A stretch of 64,000 bases of DNA from Piscinibacter sp. (GCA_016706565.1 JADJJI010000013.1:62001-126000); one strand, 5' to 3'. Shown: positions 34,267 to 43,557, counted from the stretch's first letter. Numbers and translations are program-made. Notes: a model not told the origin generated them from the sequence alone.

Positions 34267-34863
34267 ATGGCCACGCTGAAGCTGTTGGCGATCTCGGGCA
34301 GCGCCCGCAACGGCTCGTTGAACGGGCGGCTGCTCGCTGCGGCGGCGCAGGCGGCGGCGTCGCGTGGCGCACAGGTCGAGACGATCGACCTGCGCAGCCT
34401 CGCGCTGCCGCTGTACGACGGCGACCTCGAGAAAGGCGCCGGTGTGCCCGAGGGCGCGAAGCGCCTTCGCGATGCGCTGCAGGCTGCCGACGGCGTGCTG
34501 CTGGCCACGCCGGAGTACAACGGCTTCCCGACCCCGCTGCTGGTTAACAGCTTCGACTGGCTGTCGCGGCTGCAAGCCGATGGCGCGGCGCCCGCGGGGC
34601 TGGCCGTGACGGCGGGCAAGCCGCTGGGCCTGGTCAGCGCTTCGCCGGGGCTGCTCGGCGGGCTGCGCTCGCTGAATTTCACGCGCCAGTACCTGTCGAT
34701 GGCCATCGCCATGATGCCGGTGCCGCAGCAGTTCGCACTGGCAAAGGCCAACGAGGCCTTCGACGAGGCTGGTGCGTTGAAGGACCCGAAGCACCAGGCC
34801 GCTCTCGAAGCGGTGGTGGGCGCGCTGGTGCGTGTCGCCGCGGCGCTGAAGTCGCCATCCTGA
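34267..34863 (+). CDS. NADPH-dependent FMN reductase family protein
   Basis: 198 residues. The FMN-binding loop is SGSARNGSLNGRLL and the middle motif TPEYNGFPTPLLVNSFDWLS is the classical NAD(P)H:FMN/quinone reductase signature, followed by ASPGLLGGLRSL. It reduces FMN or quinones with NADPH. A GTG at 34264 directly precedes ATG 34267; ATG is preferred with GAAGGG upstream. It is the third redox gene of the pirin group. Confidence 0.9.
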   Translation: MATLKLLAISGSARNGSLNGRLLAAAAQAAASRGAQVETIDLRSLALPLYDGDLEKGAGVPEGAKRLRDALQAADGVLLATPEYNGFPTPLLVNSFDWLSRLQADGAAPAGLAVTAGKPLGLVSASPGLLGGLRSLNFTRQYLSMAIAMMPVPQQFALAKANEAFDEAGALKDPKHQAALEAVVGALVRVAAALKSPS

Positions 34864-34890
34864 TCACCAAGGCTTGCTAAAGTCGTCGCC

Positions 34891-35610
34891 ATGGAGTTGG
34901 CGATCAAGGTTCTCGCGCTGCTGCCCTGGACGGACTGGGCAGGGCTCGCGGCGTTCTTTCTCGGCTGGATCGGCTACGCCGTGTTCGCCAAGCGGCGCAG
35001 CACGATGCAGCCCTCGCTGCTGGACACAACGAACCACATCCGCCGGCAGTGGATGCTGCAGTCGACCTACCGCGAGGTGCGTGTGGTCGACGGCATCGTC
35101 ATCCAGAACCTGTCGACCAGCCCGTCGTTCTTCGCCTCCACCACCATCCTGATCATCGGTGGCCTGCTCGCCGTGCTGGGCACCACCGAGAAGGCCAGCG
35201 AGCTGGTGCGCGAGATCCCGTTCGCGGCCCGCACCTCGGTGCTGGTGTTCGACCTGAAGGTGGTGTTCCTGCTGGGCATCTTCGTGTATGCCTTCTTCCG
35301 TTTCACCTGGTCGCTGCGGCAGTACACCTTCGGCGCGCTGCTGGTGGGCGCCCTGCCCGAACGCGACGACATCTCCGCCATGGGCGATGCAGGGGAGGCC
35401 ATGCGCCAGTCGTTCGCCGAGCGTGCCGGCCGCGTCGTCGGCATGGCGGCCGAGACCTTCAACGACGGCCTGCGTGCCTACTACTTCGCCTTCGCGGCGA
35501 TCGGCTGGTTCTTCTCGCCGCTGGTTTTCGCGCTGGCGACGGCGGGCGTGGTCTACATCCTCTACCAGCGCGAGTTCCGTTCCGACGTGCTCGGGGTGCT
35601 GAAGGGCTGA
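34891..35610 (+). CDS. DUF599 membrane protein
   Basis: 239 residues with about four membrane segments (about 15-33, 80-97, 117-137 and 198-222). Family-like stretches are LLPWTDWAGLAAFFLGWIGY, QSTYREVRVVDGIVIQNL and FNDGLRAYYFAFAAIGWFF. Function unknown. It follows the FMN reductase by 27 bp and could be the last gene of that transcript. The next gene, egtB, is convergent with a 19-bp gap. Confidence 0.85.
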   Translation: MELAIKVLALLPWTDWAGLAAFFLGWIGYAVFAKRRSTMQPSLLDTTNHIRRQWMLQSTYREVRVVDGIVIQNLSTSPSFFASTTILIIGGLLAVLGTTEKASELVREIPFAARTSVLVFDLKVVFLLGIFVYAFFRFTWSLRQYTFGALLVGALPERDDISAMGDAGEAMRQSFAERAGRVVGMAAETFNDGLRAYYFAFAAIGWFFSPLVFALATAGVVYILYQREFRSDVLGVLKG

Positions 35611-35629
35611 AGCGACGGAAGGCTGACGC

Positions 35630-36916
35630 TCAGGCGTCGCGGGCCAGGCGCAGGCCGCTGAACTGCCATTGCGCCTCGGGCGGGAAGAAGTTGCGGTAGC
35701 TGGCGCGCACATGGCCGGCCGGCGTGGCGCAGGAGCCGCCGCGCAGCACGAACTGGTTGCACATGAACTTGCCGTTGTACTCGCCCACCGCACCGGGCCA
35801 GGGGCGGAAGCGCGGGTAAGGCAGGTAGGCCGAGCCCGTCCATTCCCACACGTCGCCGAACATCTGCACCGGCCGCGCCGCCGCGTCCTGCGATGCCGGC
35901 ATCGGATGGAAGACGCCGCGGTCGGCGAAGTGGCCGGCGCCGCTGTGCACCGATCTCGCGGCGAATTCCCATTCGACCTCGGTGGGCAGCCTTGCGCCAG
36001 CCCAGCGGGCGTAGGCATCGGCCTCGTAGAAGCTCAGGTGACACGCCGGCGTGAGCGGGTCGATCTCGACCAGGCCCTGCAGCGTGTGGCTGAACCAGCG
36101 CCCGTCGCGCTGCTGCCAGTACAGCGGTGCCGTGCGCCTGCCTGCGCGCACCCAGTCCCAACCGAGCGACAGCCACAGCTCCGGGCGCCGGTAGCCACCG
36201 TCGTCGATGAAGCCGAGCCAGTCGCCATGGCTCACCGGCCGCGAGGCGATTTCGAAGGGCCCGAGGTGGCTGTGGTGGCGAGGAGTCTCGTTGTCGAAAC
36301 AGAAGGGGCCGTCGAGCGCCGCATCGTGGCCGTGCTCGACCAGGCCGCCCTCGAAACCGAACCAGCGCAGCGCTGCGGGCTGAACGCGGGCGATCGGCCA
36401 GCGGCGTGCGAATGGTGCATGCGACGGATCGATCGACAAGGCGTGCTTGATGTCGGTGAGCAGCAGCTCCTGGTGCTGCTGCTCGTGATGCAGGCCGAGC
36501 GTCACCAGCGCGGCGACTTCCGGCTCTTCGCCGCGCGCGCGCAGCAGCGCTGCCATGCGCGCGTCGATCGCAGCCCGGTAGGCCCGCACCCCCTCCAGCG
36601 TGGGCCGCAGGATCAGCCCGCGCTGCGCCCGCGCCGACTGCTCGCCGACCGCCTGGTAGTAACTGTTGAACAGCACGCGGAATGCCGGGTCGAAGGGCGC
36701 GAAACCGTGTTCGAAACGTTCGAGCACGAAGGTCTCGAAGAACCATGTGACGTGGGCGAGGTGCCACTTGACCGGGCTCGCGTCCGGCATGGACTGCACC
36801 TGACAGTCTTCCGCGGACAATGGCGCGGCAAGCGCCAGCGACGTGGCGCGCACCCGTGCGTAGCGTTCGGCCAGCTCGCCGGCCGAAACTGCCGCGGGCT
36901 GACGCTCCGCCGTCAT
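35630..36916 (-). CDS. egtB: EgtB-type iron-dependent sulfoxide synthase
   Basis: 428 residues. An N-terminal DinB-like domain carries the three iron ligands: His52 (KWHLAHVTWFFETF), and His144/His148 in the HX3HXE motif HEQQHQE. The C-terminal FGE-sulfatase/formylglycine-like domain begins near 200 (GPFEIASRPVSHGDWLGFI) and ends with GGSCATPAGHVRASYRNFF. EgtB joins a sulfur donor to hercynine in ergothioneine synthesis. Related SenA (selenoneine) and OvoA (ovothiol) enzymes share the fold, so the exact product is inferred. ATG 36916 overlaps the upstream methyltransferase stop by 4 bp. EgtD is not in the window. Confidence 0.88.
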   Translation of the reverse strand: MTAERQPAAVSAGELAERYARVRATSLALAAPLSAEDCQVQSMPDASPVKWHLAHVTWFFETFVLERFEHGFAPFDPAFRVLFNSYYQAVGEQSARAQRGLILRPTLEGVRAYRAAIDARMAALLRARGEEPEVAALVTLGLHHEQQHQELLLTDIKHALSIDPSHAPFARRWPIARVQPAALRWFGFEGGLVEHGHDAALDGPFCFDNETPRHHSHLGPFEIASRPVSHGDWLGFIDDGGYRRPELWLSLGWDWVRAGRRTAPLYWQQRDGRWFSHTLQGLVEIDPLTPACHLSFYEADAYARWAGARLPTEVEWEFAARSVHSGAGHFADRGVFHPMPASQDAAARPVQMFGDVWEWTGSAYLPYPRFRPWPGAVGEYNGKFMCNQFVLRGGSCATPAGHVRASYRNFFPPEAQWQFSGLRLARDA

Positions 36917-37554
36917 CGGGAAGCCGCCTTCACGACGCCCGAGCCCAGGTAGCCCATGCCCCATTGCGTGGCCTCCCATTCGAATCGCTCGAGCCGCGGT
37001 GCCAGCAGGCTCCAGGGTTCGTGCAGTTCATGTGCGTGCACGTTGTAGGGACGGTTCTTCAGCCAGGCCAGCAGGTTCAGCGGAGCCAGCCACCACGGAA
37101 AGAACTTCATGCCGGCGACGGCCAGGCGCATGCCGGGGCGGACCTGCGCAAACAGATTGTCCAGCGCCGCCGGTGAGCGGGTGATGTCGTGCACGTAGTG
37201 CCACAGCGCGGCGTCAGGTGCCGCGCCCAGCTGGACCTCCTCGGCGCTGGTGCAATGCAGTTCAACCGACCAGCCGTCGGCGCGCAGTGCATCGGCACGC
37301 TGCCGCGCCTGCGCGTGCATCTCGGGGCTCTGCTCGAAGGCGATCAGGCGCCCGCTGCGGCCTACACCCTGCAGCAGGGCCTCGAAGCTCAGGCCGGTGC
37401 CGCAGCCAACGTCGAGCACCGTCTCGCCGGGGCGCAGCGTCAGGCGCTCGATGCAGCGCATGCGGATCGGCCAGGTGGGCCCGGTGCTCGCGTCGTAGCC
37501 TGCCGCGGTGCGGCGGTACAGCTCGATCGAGCGCAGGTTGTCGGCGGTGGGCAT
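36913..37554 (-). CDS. Class I SAM-dependent methyltransferase coupled to egtB
   Basis: 213 residues. The SAM-binding motif I is ETVLDVGCGTGLSFEALLQG, with acidic motif II in LIAFEQSPEMHAQARQRAD. The C-terminal half has a hydrophobic KFFPWWLAPLNLLAWLK segment. It is UbiE/Methyltransf_11-like and much shorter than EgtD, so it is not the usual hercynine methyltransferase. ATG 37554 begins MPTADNLRSIELYRRTAAGYD. It is translationally coupled to egtB (ATGA overlap). OvoA enzymes carry a fused methyltransferase at this place in the pathway, so a role in thiohistidine modification is possible but unproven. Confidence 0.83.
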   Translation of the reverse strand: MPTADNLRSIELYRRTAAGYDASTGPTWPIRMRCIERLTLRPGETVLDVGCGTGLSFEALLQGVGRSGRLIAFEQSPEMHAQARQRADALRADGWSVELHCTSAEEVQLGAAPDAALWHYVHDITRSPAALDNLFAQVRPGMRLAVAGMKFFPWWLAPLNLLAWLKNRPYNVHAHELHEPWSLLAPRLERFEWEATQWGMGYLGSGVVKAASR

Positions 37555-37601
37555 GGTGCGGTGGGCGGGGTTCTCGTTCGGTCGCCCGCCCGGCGTGCAC
37601 C

Positions 37602-38333
37602 TTACACCGGTTGCAGCGCGATGTTCACGCGTTCGCGCTCGTCGAAGACAAAACAATCGCCCTCGAAGTGGCGGCCAGCGGTTTCCTCGAAGTACTTCAG
37701 GATGCCGCCCTCGAGCTGCAGCACACGCTCGACGCCGGCGTCCTGCAGAAACAGGGCGGCCTTCTCGCAGCGGATGCCGCCGGTGCAGTAGCTCACCACC
37801 GTCTTGCCCTGCATCTGCTCGCGGTGCGCCAGAGCGGCATCAGGGAATTCGCTGAAGCGGCCGATGCGCCAGTCCAGTGCGCCCTTGAAGCGGCCATGGT
37901 CGACCTCGAAGGCATTGCGCGTGTCCAGCGTGACCACCGGCCGGCCTTCGTCGTCGTGGCCGGCGTCGAGCCAGCGTGCGAGCGTGTGCGCGTCGACCGC
38001 TGGCGCCCGCGCGGCCTGCGGGCGGATCGCCGGGTGGTTCATGCGGATGATTTCGCGCTTGACCTTCACGAGCAGCTTGCCGAAGGGCACGCTGTCGGAC
38101 CAGCTCTCCTTTGGCAGCAGGCCGGCGAATCGCTCGTCCTCGTGCAGCCAGGCCACGAAACCGCGCAGCGCGCCGGGTTCGCCGGCCAGGAAGAGGTTGA
38201 TGCCTTCCTCGGCCAGCAGCACCGTGCCCTTGAGTCCGGCCTCGGCTGCCCTGGCGTGGAGGCGTTCGCGCAGCACTGCCGCGTCGGGCAGCGGCACGAA
38301 GCGGTAGGCGGAGATGTTGAGAACGGTGTCCAC
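37602..38333 (-). CDS. trhO: tRNA uridine(34) hydroxylase TrhO (YceA/UPF0176)
   Basis: 243 residues. An N-terminal acylphosphatase-like domain contains the KGTVLLAEEGINLFLAG motif. A rhodanese domain (about 115-230) follows with the active-site Cys183 in YCTGGIRCEKAALFL. TrhO makes 5-hydroxyuridine at position 34 of certain tRNAs. Start MDTVLNISAYRFV is the usual one. It is divergent from dnaE with 40 bp between starts. It reads toward the methyltransferase gene with a 47-bp gap. Confidence 0.92.
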   Translation of the reverse strand: MDTVLNISAYRFVPLPDAAVLRERLHARAAEAGLKGTVLLAEEGINLFLAGEPGALRGFVAWLHEDERFAGLLPKESWSDSVPFGKLLVKVKREIIRMNHPAIRPQAARAPAVDAHTLARWLDAGHDDEGRPVVTLDTRNAFEVDHGRFKGALDWRIGRFSEFPDAALAHREQMQGKTVVSYCTGGIRCEKAALFLQDAGVERVLQLEGGILKYFEETAGRHFEGDCFVFDERERVNIALQPV

Positions 38334-38373
38334 CCGGCAATTCTACGGAGGCGGGCCTCCTAGAATGCCGTTC

Positions 38374-41300
38374 ATGGACTTCATCCACCTGAGAACGCAC
38401 ACCGAATTCTCCGTCGTCGACGGCACGCTGCGCGTCGACGACATGGTGGGCGCCGCCGCGAAGGACAAGCAGGGCGCGCTGGCCATCACCGACCTGTCGA
38501 ACATGTTCGGCGCCGTCAAGTTCTACAGCGCGGCGCGCAAGAAGGGTGTCAAACCCATCCTCGGCAGCGACGTCTGGCTGGAGCCCGATGGCGCAGACAA
38601 GCAGGCCAGCCGGCTGCTGCTTCTGGTGCAGAACCGCCAGGGTTACCTGAACCTGTGCGAGATCCTCTCGCGCAGCTGGCGCGAGAACGAGCACCGCGGC
38701 CAGGCCTGGGTGCGCTGGGACTGGCTGGTCGAGCATGGCCAGGGGCTGATCGTCCTGTCGGGCGCCGAGCTCGGCGCGGTGGGCCAGGCGCTGCTGGCGG
38801 GCGACGGCGAGCGCGCCCGTGCGGTGGCGCAGCGGCTTGCCGGCTTGTTCCCGCAGCGCTTCTACATCGAGCTGCAGCGCGGCGGCCTGCCGGCGCACGA
38901 AACCCATGTGCGCGCCGCCGTGCCGTTGGCCGCCGAACTCGGCTTGCCCGTCGTGGCCACGCACCCGGTGCAATTCCTCGAGCCCGACGACTTCGAGGCT
39001 CATGAAGCGCGTGTCTGCGTCGCCGAGGGCGAGACGCTGACCAACCCGAAGCGCGTCAAGCGCTTCGGCCGCGAGCAGTACTTCAAGACGCGCGCGCAGA
39101 TGGCCGCGCTGTTCGCCGACCTGCCCGCGGCGCTGGCCAATTCGGTGGAGATCGCGCGCCGCTGCAACCTCAGCCTGGTGCTGGGCAAGCCGCAGCTGCC
39201 CGATTTCCCGACACCGCTGGTCGATGGCGTGCCGATGCCGATGGCGGAGTACTTCCGCGTGCAGTCGCACGAGGGCCTGGAAGAGCGCCTCGTGCAGCTC
39301 TACCCCGACGCGGCGCAGCGCGAGAAGGAGCGGCCGCGTTACGTCGAGCGGCTCGACTTCGAGATCGCGACGATCCTGAAGATGGGCTTCCCCGGCTACT
39401 TCCTGATCGTGGCCGACTTCATCAACTGGGCGAAGAACAACGGCTGTCCGGTCGGCCCCGGCCGCGGCTCGGGCGCCGGCTCGCTGGTGGCCTACGCGCT
39501 GAAGATCACCGACCTCGACCCGCTGCGCTACAAGCTGCTGTTCGAGCGCTTCCTGAACCCCGACCGCGTGTCGATGCCCGACTTCGACATCGACTTCTGC
39601 CAGGCCAACCGCGACCGTGTCATCGACTACGTCAAGCAGAAGTACGGCCGCGATGCGGTGAGCCAGATCGCAACCTTCGGCACCATGGCCGCCAAGGCCG
39701 CGCTGCGCGACGTGGGCCGCGTGCTCGGCATGGGCTACGGCCATGTCGACAGCGTGGCCAAGCTGGTGCCGGCGCCGCCGGGCAAGACGGTGACGCTGCG
39801 CCGGCCGCCCGACCCGCCGGACAGCGGCGTGATCTACGCGCGCAAGGAGGCGCCGGAGATCGAGGAGCGCGAGAAGAACGAGGAAGAGGTCGCCGAACTG
39901 CTCGCGCTGGCCGAGCGGGTCGAAGGGATCGTGCGCAACGTCGGCATGCACGCCGGCGGCGTGCTCATCGCGCCGGGCAAGATCACCGACTTCTGCCCGC
40001 TCTACCAGCAGCCCGGCAGCGACAGCGCGGTGAGCCAGTACGACAAGGACGACGTCGAGGCGATCGGCCTGGTGAAGTTCGACTTCCTCGGCCTGGCCAC
40101 GCTGACCATCCTGGAGCTCGCCAAGGACTTCATCCGTGCGCGCCGGCCCGGCCAGGAGAACTTCGCCTTCGAGACGCTGCCGCTGAACGACAAGGGCTCG
40201 TACCGGCTGATGAGCGAGGGCAAGACGGTCGCCGTGTTCCAGCTGGAATCGTCGGGCATGCAGCGCATGCTGCGCGACGCCAAGCCCAGCGTGTTCGAGG
40301 ACGTGATCGCGCTGGTGGCGCTGTACCGCCCCGGCCCGATGGACCTGATCCCCAGCTTCTGCGCGCGCAAGCACGGCCGCGAGGAGGTCGAGTTCCCGCA
40401 TCCGCTGATGGCCGAGGTGCTGCAGGAGACCTACGGGATCATGGTCTACCAGGAGCAGGTGATGCAGGTCGCCCAGCTCGTGGGCGGCTACTCGCTCGGC
40501 GGCGCCGACCTGCTGCGCCGCGCGATGGGCAAGAAGAAGCTCGAGGAGATGGTGGCGCACCGCGCGACCTTCGCCGAGGGCGCGGCGAAGAAGGGCATTC
40601 CCGAGCCGAAGGCCAACGAGATCTTCGACCTGATGGAGAAGTTCGCGGGCTACGGCTTCAACAAGTCGCACGCCGCCGCCTACGCGCTGCTCGCATACCA
40701 CACGGCCTACCTGAAGGTGCACTACCTGGCCGAGTTCACCGCCGCCAACATGAGCGTGGCGCTGGACGACACCGACAAGCTGAAGATCTTCCACGACGAC
40801 GCGGTCGCACTGGGCATCACCTTCGAGCCGCCCGACGTCAACACCGGCGGCTACCGCTTCGCACCGGTGGCCGACAAGGTGGTGCGCTACGGTCTGGGCG
40901 CGATCAAGGGCACGGGCCAGAGCGCGATCGAGGCGATCATCGCGGCGCGCGAGGAGGGTGGCCCCTTCAAGTCGCTGTTCGACTTCTGCAATCGTGTCGA
41001 CCGCAGCCGCATCAACAAGCGCACGGTGGAGGCGCTGATCAAGGCCGGCGCCTTCGACAAGCTGCATGCGGAGCGCTCGTCGATGGTGGCGAGCATCGGC
41101 CTGGCCTTCGACTACGCCGACACGCAGGCGGCCAACGCCGACCAGGGCGGCCTGTTCGATTTCGGCGACTCTCATGCAGCGAGCACGCACGAGCCGGAGC
41201 TGGTCGCCGCCGAGCCCTGGAGCATCAAGGAGCGCCTGGGCTTCGAGAAGGTCGCGCTGGGCTTCTATCTCTCGGGCCACCTGTTCGACCAGAGCGCCGA

Positions 41301-41874
41301 CGAGGTACGGCAGATCGCACGTCGCCGCATCGCCGACCTGATCGACAGCCGCGAGCCGCAACTGCTCGCCGGCATCGTCGGCGACCTGCGTGTCGTCAAC
41401 GGCCAGCGCGGCCGCGTGGCGATCTTCAAGATCGACGACAAGACCGAGGTGCTCGAGGCGGTGGCCAACGAGGAGCTGCTCAACGCGCACCGTGAGCTGC
41501 TCAAGGACGACGAGCTGATCATCGTGCAGGGCAAGGTGCAGCCCGACCGTTTCTCGGGCGGCCTGCGCCTGAACGTCACGCAGGTGTGGGACCTGGCCGG
41601 CGCGCGCTGCCGCTTCGGCAAGTACCTGCGTGTCGAGGTCAACGGCAGCGTGCCGCCGGTGGCCGAGGTGCTGCGCGATTTCCCGTCGCGGCGCGTGGCC
41701 ACCGAGCAGGGCGATCTGCCCCAGGGCCTGACGGTGCGGCTGCAAGTGCGCCGCGACCGCGCCAGCGGCGAGATCGATCTCGGCGATGCGGCGCGCTTCT
41801 ACCCCACCGATGCGGCGCTGGAGCGCTGGCGTGCCGGTGCGAGCCAGGGCAAGGCCGAAGTGATCTACGAATGA
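38374..41874 (+). CDS. dnaE: DNA polymerase III alpha subunit
   Basis: 1,166 residues. The N-terminal PHP domain (HLRTHTEFSVVDG) is followed by the palm with the catalytic aspartates in PDFDIDFCQ near residues 402-410. Next comes the fingers region with the GPGRGSGAGSLVAY motif. The helix-hairpin-helix beta-binding region (about 830-930) and the C-terminal OB-fold close the protein. It is the replicative polymerase catalytic subunit. Start is uncertain: ATG 38365 and 38374 are both in frame. A TAGAAT box at 38361-38366 would start transcription near 38373, which would make the mRNA leaderless. The stop overlaps the patatin gene (ATGA). Confidence 0.96.
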   Translation: MDFIHLRTHTEFSVVDGTLRVDDMVGAAAKDKQGALAITDLSNMFGAVKFYSAARKKGVKPILGSDVWLEPDGADKQASRLLLLVQNRQGYLNLCEILSRSWRENEHRGQAWVRWDWLVEHGQGLIVLSGAELGAVGQALLAGDGERARAVAQRLAGLFPQRFYIELQRGGLPAHETHVRAAVPLAAELGLPVVATHPVQFLEPDDFEAHEARVCVAEGETLTNPKRVKRFGREQYFKTRAQMAALFADLPAALANSVEIARRCNLSLVLGKPQLPDFPTPLVDGVPMPMAEYFRVQSHEGLEERLVQLYPDAAQREKERPRYVERLDFEIATILKMGFPGYFLIVADFINWAKNNGCPVGPGRGSGAGSLVAYALKITDLDPLRYKLLFERFLNPDRVSMPDFDIDFCQANRDRVIDYVKQKYGRDAVSQIATFGTMAAKAALRDVGRVLGMGYGHVDSVAKLVPAPPGKTVTLRRPPDPPDSGVIYARKEAPEIEEREKNEEEVAELLALAERVEGIVRNVGMHAGGVLIAPGKITDFCPLYQQPGSDSAVSQYDKDDVEAIGLVKFDFLGLATLTILELAKDFIRARRPGQENFAFETLPLNDKGSYRLMSEGKTVAVFQLESSGMQRMLRDAKPSVFEDVIALVALYRPGPMDLIPSFCARKHGREEVEFPHPLMAEVLQETYGIMVYQEQVMQVAQLVGGYSLGGADLLRRAMGKKKLEEMVAHRATFAEGAAKKGIPEPKANEIFDLMEKFAGYGFNKSHAAAYALLAYHTAYLKVHYLAEFTAANMSVALDDTDKLKIFHDDAVALGITFEPPDVNTGGYRFAPVADKVVRYGLGAIKGTGQSAIEAIIAAREEGGPFKSLFDFCNRVDRSRINKRTVEALIKAGAFDKLHAERSSMVASIGLAFDYADTQAANADQGGLFDFGDSHAASTHEPELVAAEPWSIKERLGFEKVALGFYLSGHLFDQSADEVRQIARRRIADLIDSREPQLLAGIVGDLRVVNGQRGRVAIFKIDDKTEVLEAVANEELLNAHRELLKDDELIIVQGKVQPDRFSGGLRLNVTQVWDLAGARCRFGKYLRVEVNGSVPPVAEVLRDFPSRRVATEQGDLPQGLTVRLQVRRDRASGEIDLGDAARFYPTDAALERWRAGASQGKAEVIYE

Positions 41875-43052
41875 ACGACCAGCCGACCACCGGGTTGGTG
41901 CTGACAGGCGGCGGCGCGCGCGCCGCCTATCAGGTCGGCGTGCTCAAGGCGGTGGCGCAGATCCGTCGCGAATCGAACGCGCCGCCGGGCAACCCGTTCC
42001 CGGTGATCACGGGCACCTCGGCTGGCGCCATCAATGCCGCCGCGCTGGCCTGCCGCTGCGGCAATTTCGACGATGCCGTGCGCGTGCTCTGCGAGGTGTG
42101 GGAGAACTTCCACGCCGAGCAGATCTACCGCTCCGACTCGCTCGGCGTGATCCGCACCGGTGCGCGCTGGCTGACCATGTTGTCGATGGGCTGGGTGATC
42201 GCGCGCTGGCGCCGCGCGCGGCCGAAGTCGCTGCTCGACAACGCGCCCACCGCCGACCTGCTGCGCCGCATGGTCAGCAGCGAGCAGCTGCGCGAGGCGA
42301 TGAAGCAGGGCCACCTGCAGGCCATCGCCGTCACGGCGTCGGGTTACGGCTCGGGCCTGCACGTGACCTTCTACGATGCGGTCAAGGAGATCCTGCCCTG
42401 GACACGCTCGCAGCGCATTGCTGTGCGCTCGGAGATCGGCGTGCCGCACCTGATGGCCTCGGCGGCGATCCCGTTCGTCTTCCCGGCGGTGGCCTTGCCC
42501 ATCGAGGGCCGCACCGAATACTTCGGCGACGGCTCGATGCGCCAGGCCGCGCCGATCTCGCCCGCCGTGCACCTGGGCGCGACGCGCATCCTGATCATCG
42601 GTGCCGGCCGCATGCACGAGCCGCCGGGGCCGCGCGCGCACAGCAGCGAGTACCCCAATCTGGCACAGATCGCCGGCCATGCGCTGTCGAACATCTTCCT
42701 CGACGCACTGGCGGTCGACGTGGAGCGCCTGCAGCGCATCAACGCCACGCTCAAGCTGCTGCCGCCCGAGGCGCTGGCACGCACCACGCTGCGGCCCATC
42801 GAGACGCTGGTGATCGCGCCCAGCCAGCGCCTGGACGACCTGGCCGCCAAGCACCTGGGCAGCCTGCCCGCGCCGGTGCGCACGATGCTGCGCGGCGTGG
42901 GCGTGTCGGGCCGCGGCGAGGACGCGCGCGGTGCGGCGCTGGCGAGCTACCTGCTCTTCGAGGCGCCGTACACGCGCGAACTCGTTGCGCTCGGCGTGGC
43001 CGACACGATGGCGCGCCGCGACGAGGTGCGCGCCTTCTTCGGCTGGACCTGA
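41871..43052 (+). CDS. Patatin-like phospholipase
   Basis: 393 residues. The oxyanion glycine loop is GGGARAAYQVGVL (13-25), the nucleophile is Ser50 in GTSAGAINA, and the catalytic Asp is in GDGSMRQAAPI. These are all the patatin signature elements; hydrolysis of phospholipid or other lipid esters is expected. No signal peptide is seen. Its ATG overlaps the dnaE stop by 4 bp, so it is translated with dnaE, although no functional link is known. Confidence 0.9.
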   Translation: MNDQPTTGLVLTGGGARAAYQVGVLKAVAQIRRESNAPPGNPFPVITGTSAGAINAAALACRCGNFDDAVRVLCEVWENFHAEQIYRSDSLGVIRTGARWLTMLSMGWVIARWRRARPKSLLDNAPTADLLRRMVSSEQLREAMKQGHLQAIAVTASGYGSGLHVTFYDAVKEILPWTRSQRIAVRSEIGVPHLMASAAIPFVFPAVALPIEGRTEYFGDGSMRQAAPISPAVHLGATRILIIGAGRMHEPPGPRAHSSEYPNLAQIAGHALSNIFLDALAVDVERLQRINATLKLLPPEALARTTLRPIETLVIAPSQRLDDLAAKHLGSLPAPVRTMLRGVGVSGRGEDARGAALASYLLFEAPYTRELVALGVADTMARRDEVRAFFGWT

Positions 43053-43068
43053 GCGAAGCCTGATCAGC

Positions 43069-43431
43069 TCAGGCCGCCGGCTGCGCCTCGGCCTTCTTGC
43101 GCGACGAACCTTTCTCGGACTTCGTCTTGGACTTGGCCTTCGCCTTCGGTGCCGGCGCATCCGATGCGGCGTAGGCCGAGCCGTTGACCGTCAGCCCGTC
43201 GGCCGAGAACTTGCGGGCATTGCCGTCGCCCACGCCCTTGACGCGGCTGTGCAGGTCGCCCCAGTTCGTGAACGGCGCCGTCTGGCGCGCGTCGAGGATG
43301 CGCGTGGCCATGCTCGGGCCGATGCCCTTGACGGATTCCAGTTCGGCCTGGCTGGCCTTGTTGACGTCGGTGGCCGCGAAACCGGTGGCGCAGGCGAGGG
43401 CGAGGATGGCGGCAGTGATGAACTTGAACAT
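43069..43431 (-). CDS. ComEA-like helix-hairpin-helix DNA-binding protein
   Basis: 120 residues. A signal peptide (MFKFITAAILALACATGFA) is followed by a helix-hairpin-helix pair (about 22-75, DVNKASQAELESVKGIGPSM). The tail is Lys/Ala-rich (KAKAKSKTKSEKGSSRKK). ComEA-type proteins bind DNA in the periplasm during uptake; here a role in competence is plausible but unshown. AAGGAG precedes ATG 43431. It is convergent with the patatin gene, 16 bp apart, and downstream of hldD. Confidence 0.85.
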   Translation of the reverse strand: MFKFITAAILALACATGFAATDVNKASQAELESVKGIGPSMATRILDARQTAPFTNWGDLHSRVKGVGDGNARKFSADGLTVNGSAYAASDAPAPKAKAKSKTKSEKGSSRKKAEAQPAA

Positions 43432-43533
43432 GATGAAGCTCCTTGGGTGGCGCAGGCCGCGGAATTGCGTTCTGCTGGAGCCATTGTTCGAAGCCGTGCC
43501 GCGGCCGTGAATCGCCACGGCGGGCCACCCGAG

Positions 43534-43557
43534 CGTCGCCCCCTCCGCCGGGGGACG
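43534..43557. terminator. Hairpin after hldD
   Basis: CGTC-G-CCCC pairs with GGGG-ACG around a short loop within the 148-bp gap between hldD and the ComEA-like gene. It is GC-rich with one bulge and lacks a U run, so it is only a possible terminator or a common intergenic repeat. Confidence 0.35.

Noticed and set aside
37840-41745. 1,301-codon minus-strand open frame opposite dnaE
   Set aside because: Low-complexity His/Gln/Arg/Leu translation with no motif; dnaE on the plus strand carries all the polymerase motifs. Codon bias in GC-rich DNA leaves antisense frames open.
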